From Micromussa lordhowensis (taxonomy: Eukaryota > Cnidaria > Anthozoa > Scleractinia > Lobophylliidae), in assembly GCA_964020085.1 (NCBI GenBank), contig OZ026604.1:12959542-13023541 (forward strand): 64,000 nt of DNA, written 5' to 3'. The notes beneath the pieces were generated by a model. That model did no database searches and was not told the origin of the DNA. It worked only from the letters and a program-made list of their open reading frames with translations. The position numbers and the translations under genes are program-made. This document shows, one piece after another, positions 32,629 through 44,335 of the stretch (position 1 is the first letter of the stretch; each line of letters starts with the position of its first letter).

Positions 32629-33064
32629 TCTACTTACAGTTCTTCCAGCTCAGTACAAAGATCAAAAATCCCCACTGATAAGTTCTGCAATTGGTTGTGG
32701 TATAAGTATCTACAAGAGTAATATAATACATAGAAACAAATACATTATTTGATACATTCTCTCGAGATTAAGCTCCTTCAATAAATAACTAGGACCAGCA
32801 AGAGCCATTAAATGTCATGGATTTAATCTCTTCAAACTTCCCCTTCCGATTCCCTGAAATACAACCTAGGCTTCTAAAATAGTTTATACAGTCAGGAACC
32901 TAGAGAACTCAGTTCTTGCGATCTAAAATTTCGCTGGGTGGTCCTGTCTTTTCCCCATATGGGGAAGCTCTTCCCTAGATCCGTCAACAAGAGCAGGACT
33001 GTTCCTCAACAATGATCTTTTCAGTGGTTATGTTGGGCGAGAGGAGCTGCCATGAAAGCTCCCT

Positions 33065-33245
33065 AGAGGCTGCTTGTGTGTGGAAGAGTCAACGCGGGCG
33101 TCGTTCCATGCCAAGATTGATGCAGTTGGACTCAGCAAAGTGAGAATAAAATAACCTTCAGAGCTATCAACCGATATAGCCTTATTTTCAACAAAAGAGT
33201 GTACTTTGTCGTTCGTAAAGAGCTCGCTGTGAGGGAATTGTATTG
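33065..33245 (-). pseudogene. X gene fragment (N-terminal), copy C
   Basis: Matches 29343-29525 (KQPLNLF... to the start of the ttgtattga site) and is then interrupted by the LINE tail. It is part of the unit duplicated at 40165-42525. Confidence 0.6.
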
Positions 33246-34019
33246 ATAGATAGAAACTTAGATAGAAACTTTATTAAAGTTTCAAAGGCCATCTAGCTAG
33301 GAAAAAAGAATCCCTTACTAATTTGGGGACACCAATTAGGAAAAAAAAATTAACAAACTAAATGCTATATAAGTGATAGGTAAAATATTTACAGTTATCA
33401 AATTACGGGATTTGTAGTAAAAATATACAGTTTTCTAATAAAGTAAAAAATATAGTTATCTAATTACGGGTTTTATAATAAAAAATATATAGAAGTCAAG
33501 AAGAGCAGAGGCTGCAGCCTGCGCAGCCATCATCTAAAAGTTCACTTGTATTAAGTTGGCGGATCTTGCCTTTGAACGACATTAGGATTGTGAAGTCCCT
33601 GATACTCTTGGGTAGTTTTGTCCATAGCCTAGGCCCTAGATATCTAATAGAATGCTTAACGTAGGTGACTGTTTCATACCTGGGTATAGAGAAATCTGCC
33701 TGCCTCAGATTGTAAATACTATTTGGTTCTTTAAAGATGTTACTTATATATGCAGGGCACAGTTTATGCTTTATACATAAGGATGCACAGATCCTGTAAG
33801 CGTCTATTTAGTAGGGTAGGCAGATCTGCCTTCCCTAATAATTTTTCAGAACTGAAATTATTGTCCTTGAAAACCACCCTAAGTCCTCTTTCTTGTAGTC
33901 TTTCAAGCTTTCGAGTGTCGCTCGCTTTGCAAAAATGCCAGACTAGATGACAATACGAGAGGAATGGTAATATTGCATTTTTGAATAATATTAACTTAAA
34001 TTTCATAGGAATTAGATTA
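33246..34019 (-). mobile_element. 5'-truncated CR1-like LINE tail, copy C
   Basis: Minus strand encodes the end of a non-LTR reverse transcriptase, here with stops: ILPFLSYCHLVWHFCKASDTRKLERLQERGLRVVF..., DLPTLLNRRLQDLCILMY. The 3' end at 33246-33265 has the short repeat tctatctaagtttctatcta. The site is occupied in copies C and D and empty in copy B (29520, attgaattcaatc). Truncation point identical to 41905, so insertion preceded duplication. Confidence 0.8.
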
Positions 34020-34763
34020 CGTAGAATTCAATCGCCGCTGTAACGCCGCTGTAACTTCAGCCACGTCTGTTTCTTTTCCTTGTTTTGCTTTGGAAACGGT
34101 ATACATTTTGGAAATGCCAGATAATTATTGCGTGGTTAAATTAGATATCTCCGCTTTGCGTAATGACAGCGAACTAAGCGGGCAGATGTTTAGATGACTG
34201 GAAAAAATTGCGATGTTTTTTGGGAAGGCGGCACTCCGATTTCCAGCAATGGTATTGTTCTGTCCGTTATTGAAAGCAATTTGCTTTTGTTTTTATTCAA
34301 AAGTTGATAAATGCAAATTCGTGCCCAAGAAAAATTCAGTCAATTTAGAACCAGTGATGTTCAAATGTCTTTGACGTGAGAAGTTTTCACGACACAATAG
34401 CTGGGAAATAAGGCATGAAGTAGAAATTATCGTCAGGAAAAAAAACATGGAGCCGCGTTCAGCCACGTTTGTTGATAAAAACAAGGAAAGAAAAGACAAC
34501 GGAACTCCCGTATGATTGATTTGATAGAATTGAAATAGGTTATTAATGGTTCCTGCAAAAGGAAGTACAGAAAAGTGCAGTGATCTTGGTGTTTTAAGGA
34601 ATCTGAGTGGTTCGCTATCTTTGGCTAATGAGCATTATTCACCCCCTACCGAGTGAATAATGCGTAAGCCAAACAAAAACAAAATGGCGGGTGTCTTTTT
34701 AATCGATTTTGAATGGTTTCCTTCTGAAAATGTTGTTGAGATCACTTCCTGTGTATATACTCA

Positions 34764-34873
34764 AACAATTATTATTCTCGATCTCGGTGAATAGTGGCAG
34801 AATATTTACCTCGCCACTTCGCGGCTCGGTAAATATTCTGCCACTATTCACCTCGATTTCAAAGAATAATTGT
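34764..34873. repeat. Hairpin MITE, aacaattatt/ggtgaatag family (copy C, complete)
   Basis: The most regular copy: arms aacaattatt...ctcggtgaatagtggcagaa and the complement, apex cgccacttcgcggctcgg near 34818. Copy D is broken exactly in this apex (see finding at 43351). Confidence 0.75.
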
Positions 34874-34936
34874 TAATTATTATATCTCTCAGTATGTAAG
34901 CGCGCTGTGATTGGTCAATTAAGCGGGCCGTATTCT

Positions 34937-35605
34937 AAGGATGGAAGATGCGGCACGATACAAGCTTTAGATCATTTTATGATGTAATTTTGCTGAAAAG
35001 TAAAAGCTATCCCTCTATGACAGGAACGATGTTACCAAGAAGAACTGGCGCGCCGAGAAGAATCTAAATTTGCACTGGAGGCGAATATACTTTGAAGCTA
35101 TTGACTTGATGATGAACGCTATTGACCAGCGATTTGAACAGCCAAGCTTTGATACGTATGCAAAGATGGAGTCTCTCTTAATTAAGAGACTCAATTCGCA
35201 GGACAAATCGGAAGATCTTAACTTTATCGAAAAACTGTACAACGATTATGTTAACATTTCAATGCTAACAGGCCATATGGAAATTTTACAAGTGCTGCTG
35301 AAGGATGATAATTATTTTTGTTTTGACGATATCATAGTAAATATTAAAGAGCTACCCAACCCAAACGGGAAATGATAAAAGAAGTTATCACGTTATGGAG
35401 GCTGATTCTCGTAAATCGGGCAACCAGTGCAGTGGGTGAAAGATCCTTTTCGGCTGCCTGGAGGTTGAAAAATGGCTCCGTTAAAGGATGAAACAGGAAC
35501 GTAGTAACCTGACAGTTTTAAACATACACCGAAAGAAAGAGTTGACAGGCTTTCCATCACTGACATCGCAAACGAATTAGCCGTCCGGAACACAAACAGT
35601 TAGCG
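34937..35605 (+). pseudogene. hAT transposase, copy B, C-terminal dimerisation part
   Basis: Reads RSFYDVILLK-like sequence, RRIYFEAIDLMMNAIDQRFEQPS at 35070-35375, and LILVNRATSAVGERSFSAAWRLKNG beyond 35396 in another frame. Copy B carries an extra gtaaaagctatccctctatgacagg (35000-35025) relative to copy A. Contains the hAT dimerisation signature; not functional because of stops at the joins. Confidence 0.75.
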
Positions 35606-35671
35606 TAATTTTGGCACTTAATTATTTTCAGTTACCGTTTTCTTTCAAATTGAGTGAAGCCTTGGAGCCAA

Positions 35672-35872
35672 GGCTGGGCTCATAGATGCCGGAGCTTATC
35701 CCAGTTTCTGTAGCATAATGTTAAGTTTCCCCAACAAATAGCAGGTACCCATTTATACACCTGGGTGGAGAGATGCACTGTGAGAGTAACACACTGTGCC
35801 CGGCCAGGGCTCGAACCCGGACTGCTCGCTCCGGAGTCGAGCGCACTAACCATGAGGCCACCGCGCCTCCCC
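35672..35872 (-). mobile_element. tRNA-derived SINE (copy B)
   Basis: Same minus-strand SINE as at 5368-5569, with the tRNA-like head ending at 35872. Shared by duplication, not independent insertion. Confidence 0.8.
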
Positions 35873-35879
35873 AGAGCCG

Positions 35880-37500
35880 TGGAAATATTTTGAATGAATA
35901 ATTAAACAATTATTGAACTCGGCTTTCGTATGATATGAAGATATGCAGATCTTGGAAGGTGTTATCCTGCATAATTCTTCATATCATACTTAGGCTCGTC
36001 CGATAATTTCTAATCATACAGCGTTGAGTTCAAGGCAGCTCAAGCAAAATCGTTGGATTTCTGGCTTATTTATAGTAATTGACAGCTGATATCAGTAGTA
36101 TAATGTTGATATTTCAATTTACTGATGGTGAATTTTGAGACCCAATAGCATCATTATAGTTTAATCGTTATAAAAGTATTCTCAGTCACTTAAGAGAAAT
36201 GAAATTAAAATTCCCAAGCATGCCAGCGACCAAAAAAATTTTGTTAACGCGTTCTTCTTGAGCCCCCCCCCCCCCCCCACACACACACCCCACCCTCCCC
36301 CATTCAAAAACTTGCTGCGCGGTCCCTGATATACAAAAAGATGGGGCTAAGCTAGCTACTTACGTTGATCAGAATTTGTTACGCAGTGCTGGTGCTGATT
36401 ATTAGGATCCAAAAATTTAACTTCCATTAGTTTCGATTTTCCATGGAATATTTAGTTATTGTTTGAATTCTTTACCCAGTGGGATTTTTTCCATCATTTT
36501 ACAATCTTAGATATACTTCTCCATTGGTATTATGAAAATTCAGAATTTGCACCTCAGTAAACGTTGTGATCCTGCGGTAGTGTAAAATCTTTACATTGAA
36601 AAACGTTTTAAATTTACCAACAGCGTATTTATCGTATTGATGTAATTCATGTAACACTGTTTCTTGTTGGAATATATTCAGTCAATCCTATCAATAGAAC
36701 TATCGTTTTCATGTCACATTACTTTCCTTCAAAGTACATTTAAGGTATTAATGATTCCTAAGAAACAGGACAGATTACTGTTCTACTTACAGTTCTTCCA
36801 ACTAAGTACAATAATCAAAAATCAAATTTAAAATAAAAGCGCGTAGATTTCGAAAGCGTCATTCCTTTATTCAACTTGAAGTCGATAGAAATTTGAAAAA
36901 ACGTTGTTCGAATTTTGAAAGGTTAATCGTGAAGATGGCTTTTTTTACTAGTGTCGATGATTTTCAAGCTGCTTTGAACGCTTGCGTATAAGTCCTTCTC
37001 ACATCTATTTGGACAAACACGCATTGCTTTGCGTAATAATTCTGAGGTTCTCTAGCTTTCGTTGAAATCGTTCTCCGATTTTCGAAACCGGGCTCTTTAA
37101 CCCCGATTGGTTCATGAAAATTTCTGTTAAGTTTTTATCTGAACTCTCGATCAGCTTTGCTGACGAGAGACAGACATAGTGAATACATTATTCGGCTTAG
37201 CTAACTGCTCGAGTTTTCCGCTCCGTTAGTCACGCACTGAACTTCACTTTCAACCCTAGATTTTCATACAAACTCCAACGGAAAAGCCCATGGGACAGCT
37301 CCATCATTGAAATTACAACAATAGAAGTTCAGAGCGCTAATTAATTGTCAATACAAGACAATAAATATTTTTTTGGATAACGCGTTTCCTTAAGAGACTT
37401 TATTGCTTGTTATTAGCGAATACCGAAAAATAGCACTCACAGACTTGAAATGAATACACCAAAATTACAACAACTACAAAATGTTTGTGAGTAAAGTATC
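35880..37500. other. Unassigned duplicated sequence (copy of 5570-7200)
   Basis: Near-identical to the A block including the poly-C tract (about 36262-36279). An extra segment gaattttgaaaggttaatcg at about 36910 is absent from A. No coding signal. Confidence 0.6.
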
Positions 37501-37527
37501 AGGAAATTAGGATGCAATCAATCGTCT

Positions 37528-38522
37528 TCACCTTCGCTTGGAGAATAATGAGTCTTTTTTTAAAGTTTTTGAATCAATGTGTTTCACCGCGTGGCAGTCA
37601 GCGCACCAAAGAAATCCGTCTGTCAAGTGTTTACGATCAACAGGAATTTGATGTGCACATATCGGACAAATCCTATAACCATCTTGCCAGAAACATCTAG
37701 GGCATTTGACTATTGCTCTTTCGTAAACGTTCTCTCCGTTGCAATAAATATAATAGCAAGGACCTTTTACTTTAAGCAAAATCTCTGAAGTTGCGGTTTC
37801 TTCTTCGTCTGAATTTCCTTCAGGTTCCAGATCTGGGTTTTCCGATTCTTGATCACTAATTTCAGAGGCTGTCTCTCTGTCATCTTCGTTATCACTGCTT
37901 TCGAAGACCATTTCTTTATCACCAGCCTAACCGTCTTTATCGTGATCGGCTTGTTCTTTTTCCAATAGTTCTGCCAAAATTCTCTTATTCTGTATCAAAC
38001 GCTTATTAATTCCTAACTCTGCCAACCCATCTATAAATGTTTTGAGGGGGTGGGGTTTAACAATATCGTCGTTATGGGGGAGTAACACATATTCGACCAG
38101 CTGAAATGTTCGTCATTAGTATTATTCGCTGGTTTCGGAGTAACTGTCCGCGAGATGTCCAACTAGATATCGTTGGAAGCCGCCATGCTGTGTAATAGAT
38201 CGGAGGCCTTTTGTCGAGAAACGAGTTGGGAAAGACCTTCTAAAACATCTTTAATTCAAGGTTCTTCGTTATCGCTTTCATCGTTTTCACTTGCGTTGGT
38301 GTCTTCATGATCACTCTCTCTCTTGCGTATGTTAATCAGAATTAACATACGCAACCTGATTGTCATTGACGACCAAATGATTGAGATGGTTGTCCAATAT
38401 ACCCGCACTGTAACGGTCCGTGAATCTTGCTTACGGTCTGTACAGTTCATATGTTGCCTAAAGCTCTTATCGGTCCGTGAGGAAGAGTATACGGTCCGTA
38501 AGTTGCATTCCATTAGGGACAC
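37528..38522 (-). pseudogene. Gene Y, copy B: acidic protein with four CxxC pairs
   Basis: C-terminal frame 37528-37911 retains the full module CYYIYC...CPRC...CPIC...CADCHAVKH, but its first pair is widened to CYYIYC by a 6-bp insertion (aatata) after a TA at 37746, not seen in the other copies. The preceding acidic segment reads SSDNEDDRETASEISDQESENPDLEPEG. A stop (cagcctaa) separates it from the upstream part and the 38256-38522 frame carries the SDHEDTNASENDESDNEEP segment. Neighbours as in copy A. Pseudogene of unknown family. Confidence 0.55.
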
Positions 38523-38735
38523 TTATAATATTTTCCGCTGTGCTGGTTACTTGTAGAGGGGTCCAATGTCTTTACGGTCCGTACAGTTCGTAAGGACCGT
38601 AAAGTTGTTAACGGTCCGTTAAGAAGGGTTTACGGTCCGTAAGTTGCATTCATTAGCGACACTTAGAATATTTTCCGCTGTGCCGGTAACTTGTAGAGGG
38701 GTCCAAGGACTTTACGGTCCGTACAGTTCGTTGTA
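38491..38735. repeat. 141-bp minisatellite, copy B (about 1.7 units)
   Basis: Unit starts at 38491 and 38632 only; one unit fewer than copies A and D. The palindrome has one mismatch (gtacagttcgtaaggaccg). Confidence 0.8.
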
Positions 38736-39768
38736 GAAGAAGACATAAACAAAGGAGCAAATCGGTGATCACAGTGAATTTGAACATCACAAAGAGATTG
38801 TCATTTTGCAGTTATGTACATAGTTGTAAAGCCCTTGAGTTAGAAGACTGAAGAAGACATTGTTTCCATAAAAACACTTCAGTTTTTGTAGTATAAATAC
38901 TAATTCTGACCTTTCATACATACACTTTGCCTTGATATGTAAATTCTTATGTTCTTGTCCCCACTAGTTATGGCAAAGTAAATCCCATGCAACCTCGCTT
39001 TCACACAAAAACATCTCGTTACATTTCACCCAACTATAAAAATTGTCATGGTCTATTACAAAGAACTCCATACATCATTAGGACATTTATTGAAACTGCA
39101 TATTGTGTAAATATCAGAAGCCCGTGATTGCACTCATGTAAGCACTTCTAAGCTCGTTTAAAAATCATTTTTTGGATAAGAGCATTCCGCTGCATTTTTA
39201 ACACCACAATAACACTTATGTAAAAAAAGACAAATGGAAATATACAATGCAACACCATTTGATGGCCTTTACCTGCTGTGTGCCACGTGATGAACTAATC
39301 CTGCTGCTACAAGTGGTCGAATATATGAAAATCCCGATTGAAACCATTCTCTACCCTTTTTAACTCGTGAATTGCGCATGCGCAACACGAGTTATCGTGG
39401 ATAATGGGGAAAATGTGTCGCTCGATCGATGGGCTGTAAACTTTATGCAAATGAGGTGCGCTCGCGGCTTACTTTGAAATTGCCGTCCATGTTTAACGAA
39501 GATAAGTTGTTCTTAAGATCTAAATTAAAAGATGCAAGGCTAAAGAAATTTCGGCTACCGAAATACATCAAAAATCGTAAAATCGGTGAAGAGAACAAAT
39601 TTTCAGTTCATGTAGACTTGATATTGATTCTACCGAAACGGAGGTCATTGAAGCACAGTTACGGTGCGGTAAATGTGCATGTAACGAGCGAAACGATAAA
39701 AATACAAAGGATTCATTTATTGTATCGTTTAAAACAAAGAAAGGAAATAATAGTAAAAAAAAATTTTA

Positions 39769-39856
39769 AGGCCTCCAACAAGAGTCGAACTCCCGTCTGA
39801 TGGTTTGCTCAGCTTGGCAAAGGTCCTACTGTTTATCGACTGTGCTATGTCAACTC
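39769..39856 (-). repeat. tRNA-like sequence (SINE head), minus strand
   Basis: Reverse complement reads gttgacatagcacagtcg..., ends gggagttcgactcttgttgg. B-box-like gttcgactc and a cloverleaf-size 80-nt span are visible, but the anticodon region is not standard and no acceptor-stem match exists; best treated as a tRNA-derived SINE head. Copy A (9550-9625) has lost the 3' part. Confidence 0.5.
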
Positions 39857-39952
39857 ACGTGATATATACTGGAAAAATAAAGTATTAAAACAATAAATTG
39901 AACCGCTGATAACACAGCGGGCTCGATTCCGTATGATCTCGAAGTTGTCCTT

Positions 39953-40165
39953 CACCGAACAATTGCCAGTGAGGTAGTTGTTAGTGAGTATTATTCGTGG
40001 AATTTTCAGATACTCGACATTACCTTTTTTAAAACTTAGAGCTCAAACTGTGTTCATTCATCTGCAAATGGAGCCACAAGCTGAAACAAGATGTTCTTGT
40101 TTTGAGGAAGGTCATCACGAGTCGATCGTTTTGCACCGGGGGTTTTCGCAAGCTACATGTACACT
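39953..40165 (+). mobile_element. Helentron 5'-end fragment
   Basis: Matches 9723-9935 of HC1 (tcaccgaacaattgccagtg to caagctacatgtac). Homology breaks inside the tacatgtac word and switches to X-type sequence (actccgttag). The 19-bp unit tacatgtacactccgttag is present twice in tandem at the junction. It includes the ATG-containing first exon but not the splice donor. Confidence 0.75.
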
Positions 40166-42525
40166 CCGTTAGTACATGTACACTCCGTTAGTAAGAGGTG
40201 TTTGTGTTTTGGGGCATTCAAGTTTAGAACGAGGTATGTACATTCTAATTAGCGCTTTTCGACTCTCCCTATATTATTGCAGTAACAAATGTAACACTGT
40301 TTCTTGTTGGAATATATTCAGTCAATCCTATCAATGGAGCTATCGTTTTCATGTCACATTATTTTGATTCAAAGTAGATTTAAGGTATGAAAGATTCCTA
40401 AGAAACAGAACAGGTTAATGTTCTACTTACAGTACTTCCAGCTCAGTACAATGATCAAAAATCCCCACTGATAAGTTCTGCAATTGGTTGTGGGATAAGT
40501 ATCTACAAGAGTAATATAATACGTAGAAACAAATACATTATTTGATAAATTCTTTCGAGATTAAGCTCCTTCAATAAATAACTATGACCAGCAAGAGCTA
40601 TTAAATGTCGTGGATTTAGTCTCTTTAAACTCTCTTCCACCCTTCCCTTCCGATTCCCTGAAATACAACCTAGGCTTCTAAAATAGTTTATACAGTCAGG
40701 AACCTAGAGAACTCAGTTCTTGCGATCTAAAATTTCTAGAAGAGTAGGTGTTTCCAATTGGCATTAACTGGCATTGTACACATAATTGGCAGTATCCAGC
40801 CTTGTGTGGAGTACGCTGGCTGGTCCTGTCTTTCTCCAATATTGGGAAGCTCTTCCCTAGATCCGTCAACAAGAGCAGGACTGTTCCTCAACAATGATCT
40901 TTTCAGTGGTTATGTTGGGCCAGAGGAGGTGCCATGAAAGCTCCCTAGAGGCTGCTTGTGTGTGGAAGAGTCAACGCGGGCGTCGTTCCATGCCAAGATT
41001 AATGCAGTTGGACTCAGCAAAGTGGGAATAAAATAACCTTCAGAGCTACCAACCGATATAGCCTTATTTTCAACAAAAGAGTGTACTTTGTCGTTCGTAA
41101 AGAGCTTGCTGTGAGGGAATTGTATTGATAGATAGAAACTTAGATAGAAACTTTATTAAAGTGTCAAAGGCCATCTAGCTAGGAAAAACGAATCCCTTAC
41201 TAATTTGGGGACACCAATTAGGAAAAAAAAATTAACAAACTAAATGCTATATAAGTGACAGGTAAAAATATTTACAGTTATCAAATTACGGGATTTGTAG
41301 TAAAAATATGCAGTTATCTAATAAAGTAAAAAATATAGTTATCTAATTACGGGTTTTATAATAAAACATATATAGAAGTCAAGAAGAGCAGAGGCTGCAG
41401 CCTGCGCAGCCATCATCTAAAAGTTCACTTGTATTCAGTAGGCGGATCTTGCCTTTGCACGACATTAGGGTTGTGAAGTCCCTGATACTCTTGGGTAGTT
41501 TTGTCCATAGCCTAGGCCCTAGATATCTAATAGAATGCTTACCATAGGGAACTGTTTTATACCTGGGTATAGAGAAATCTGCCCGCCTCAGATTGTAATT
41601 ACTATTTGGTTCTTTAAAGATGTTACTTATATATGCAGGGCACAGTTTATGCTTTACTTTATACATAAAGATGCACAGATCCTGTACGCGTCTATTTAGT
41701 AGGGTAGGCAGATCTGCCTTCTCTAATAATTTTTCAGAACTGGAATTATTGTCCTTGAAAACTGCCCTAAGTCCTCTTTCTTGTAGTCTTTCAAGCTTTC
41801 GAGTGTCGCTCGCTTTGCAAAAATGCCACACTAGATGACAATACGAGAGGAATGGTAATATTGCACTTTTGAATAATATTAACTTAGATTTCATAGGAAA
41901 TAGATTACGTAGAATTCAATCGCCGCTGTAACGCCGCTGTAACTTCAGCCACGTCTGTTTGTTTTGCTTGTTAAGTTTGGAAACGGTATACATTTTGGAA
42001 ATGCCAGGTAATTATTGAGTGGTGAAATTAGATATCTCCGCTTCGCGTAATGACAGCGAACTAAGCGGGCAGATGTTTAGATGACTGGAAAAAATTGCGA
42101 TGTTTTTTTGGGAAGGCGGCACTCCGATTTCCAGCAATGGTATTGTTTTGTCCGTTATTGAAAGCAATTTGCTTTTGTTTTTATTCAAAAGTTGTTAAAT
42201 GCAAATTCGTGGCCAAGCGAAATTCAGTCAATTTAGAACCAGTGATGTTGAAATGTCTTTGACGTGAGAAGTTTTCACGACACAATAGCTGGGAAATAAG
42301 GCATGAAGTAGAAATTATCGTCAGGAAAAAAAACATGGAGCCGCGTTCAGCCACGTTTGTTGATAAAAACAAGGAAAGAAAAGACAAGGGAACTCCCGTA
42401 TGATTGATTTGATAGAATTTAAATAGGTTATTAATGGTTCCTGCAAAAGGAATTACAGAAAAGTGCAGTGATCTTGGTGTTTTAAGGAATCTGAGTGGTT
42501 CGCTATCTTTGGCTAATGAGCATTA
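40166..42525 (-). mobile_element. Element X piece, copy D (duplicate of 32095-34635)
   Basis: Colinear with copy C, including the X gene N-terminal fragment (40945-41130) and the LINE tail (41131-41905), but lacking the 32320-32628 fold-back insertion. This places the C/D duplication before that insertion. Confidence 0.65.
41131..41905 (-). mobile_element. 5'-truncated CR1-like LINE tail, copy D
   Basis: The frame 41379-41894 is open for 171 codons on the minus strand and encodes the C-terminus of a non-LTR reverse transcriptase: AILPFLSYCHLVWHFCKASD, LPTLLNRRVQDLCIFMYKVK, FSIPRYKTVPYGKHSIRYLGP and LWTKLPKSIRDF. This is the thumb and tail region after the YxDD core, which is absent. 3' UTR 41131-41378 ends with the tctatctaagtttctatcta repeat. 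Identical 5' truncation to copy C. Confidence 0.8.
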
Positions 42526-43000
42526 TAATCCATCAAATATTTTCGCTCGCGCGCGATTGGTCCAAACCCGTCACGTGACCGAATATTCCCCAACTAAAAC
42601 TGGGGAATATCAGAGATTAGTATATACTAAAACAGTAGATAGTGTTAAACGCGCGCGCTGATTGGCTCGTCAAACTCCGAATATCCTGCACTATTTACCT
42701 CCGAGCAACTCGGGAAAAATGGCGTCGCGGTTTGCATCGGTGGCAAGTGAAGAAATCATCCAAAATTAATTGTTTGTGGTGCATTTTATCTGACTGTTTT
42801 AGTATATACTAAAACAACTATTCACCTCAGTGTCGGTGGCTAGCGTTGGATATTTACCTCGCCGCTTCGCGGCTCGGTAAATATCCACCACTAGCCACCT
42901 CCACTTCGGTGAATAGTTGTTAAATATACCCCTATTTTCAAATCTGCGCGCGTTGCGTAAAAGATTTGAAGGATAATAAACACGATAGTCTCCATTTGGG

Positions 43001-43031
<31 letters not shown>

Positions 43032-43165
43032 TATTATCTGTTCCTCGAAGCGCACATTTTTCCTCGAGCTGCGCTCTCGGAAAACTGTTCGCTTCTCGGA
43101 ACAGATAATGTCCGCGGACAAATATCCTAGCATATTTTCGCGCCAAATGGAGACTATTGTTTATT
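42526..43165. mobile_element. MITE cluster inserted in X copy D
   Basis: About 640 bp absent from copy C (34632, cattattcaccc). It contains a segment with two ttagtatatactaaaac repeats (42617 and 42799), the hairpin 42812-42921 (arms aactattcacctc / gaggtgaatagtt-like, apex cgccgcttcgcggctcgg), and a large fold-back 42975-43168 with arms agtctccatttggggcgaaa...ggatatttgtcc and complement. Several nested non-autonomous elements. Confidence 0.6.
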
Positions 43166-43396
43166 TATTCACCCCCTACCGAGTGAATAATGCGTAAGCC
43201 AAACAAAAACAAAATGGCGGGTGTTTTTTTTAATCGATTTTGAATGGTTTCCTTCTGAAAATGTTGTTGAGATCACTTCCTGTGTATATACTAAAATAAT
43301 TTTTATTCTCGATCTGGTGAATAGTGGCAGAATATTTACCTCGCCACTTCAGGAAATTAGGATGCAATCAATCGTCTTCATCTTCGCTTGGAGGAT

Positions 43397-44294
43397 AATG
43401 AGTCTTTTTTTTAAGTTTTTGAATCAATGTGTTTCACCGCGTGGCAGTCAGCGCACCAAAGAAATCCGTCTGTCAAGTGTTTACGATCAACAGGAATTTG
43501 ATGTGCACATATCGGACAAATCCTATAACCATCTTGCCAGAAACATCTAGGGCATTTGACTATTGCTCTTTCGTAAACGTTCTCTCCGCTGCAATAATAG
43601 CAAGGACCTTTTACTTTAAGCAAAATCTCTGAAGTTGCGGTTTCTTCTTCGTCTGAATTTCCTTCAGGTTCCAGATCTGGGTTTTCCGATTCTTGATCAC
43701 TAATTTCAGAGGCTGTCTCTCTGTCATCTTCGTTATCACTGCTTTCGAAGACCATTTCTTTATCACCAGCCTAACCGTCTTTATCGTAATCGGCTTGTTC
43801 TTTTTCCAATAGTTCTGCCAAAATTCTCTTATTCTGTATCAAACGCTTATTAATTCCTAACTCTGCCAACCCATCTATAAATGTTTTGAGGGGGTGGGGT
43901 TTAACAATATCGTCGTTATGGGGGAGTAACACATATTCGACCAGCTGAAATGTTCGTCATTAGTATTATTCGCTGGTTTCGGAGTAACTGTCCGCGAGAT
44001 GTCCAACTAGATATCGTTGGAAGCCGCCATGCTGTGTAATAGATCGGAGGCCTTTTGTCGAGAAACGAGTTGGGAAAGACCTTCTAAAACATCTTTAATT
44101 CAAGGTTCTTCGTTATCGCTTTCATCGTTTTCACTTGCGTTGGTGTCTTCATGATCACTCTCTCTCTTGCGTATGTTAATCAGAATTAACATACGCAACC
44201 TGATTGTCATTGACGACCAAATGATTAAGAGGGTTGTCCAATATACCCGCACTGTAACGGTCCGTGAATCTTGCTTACGGTCTGTACAGTTCAT
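43397..44294 (-). pseudogene. Gene Y, copy D: acidic protein with four CxxC pairs
   Basis: The clearest C-terminus: frame 43411-43755, 114 residues, with acidic SSDNEDDRETASEISDQES, then CYYCSGENVYERAIVKCPRC, CPICAHQIPVDRKHL and CADCHAVKH before the stop. Spacing between pairs is about 14, 9 and 17 residues, giving four CxxC, consistent with two zinc sites. Upstream, a stop at 43770 and a frame change near 43940 break the gene; SDHEDTNASENDESDNEEP is at 44100-44294. Family not recognised. Conservation of the CxxC module in three copies argues it was once coding. Confidence 0.55.
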
Positions 44295-44335
44295 ATGTTG
44301 CCTAAAGCTCTTATCGGTCCGAAGAGGAAGAGTAT

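Larger units (their letters stand above)
28869..34936 (-). mobile_element. Element X, copy B, with internal tandem piece (composite)
   Basis: Same position within the hAT gene as X copy A, so hAT plus X was duplicated as one unit. It carries the X gene (28918-29593), a MITE (30019-30348), a long inverted repeat (31188-31611), another inverted-repeat insertion (32320-32628), and from about 33065 a second, partial X piece containing a LINE tail (33246-34019). The right edge has gcgggccgtattc instead of the cgtacgggtcgt cluster seen in copy A. Confidence 0.5.

Noticed and set aside
39429..39800. 123-aa ORF MGCKLYANEV...
   Set aside because: The equivalent blocks at 9229 and 45390 lack the frame; stops and indels differ, so it is chance.
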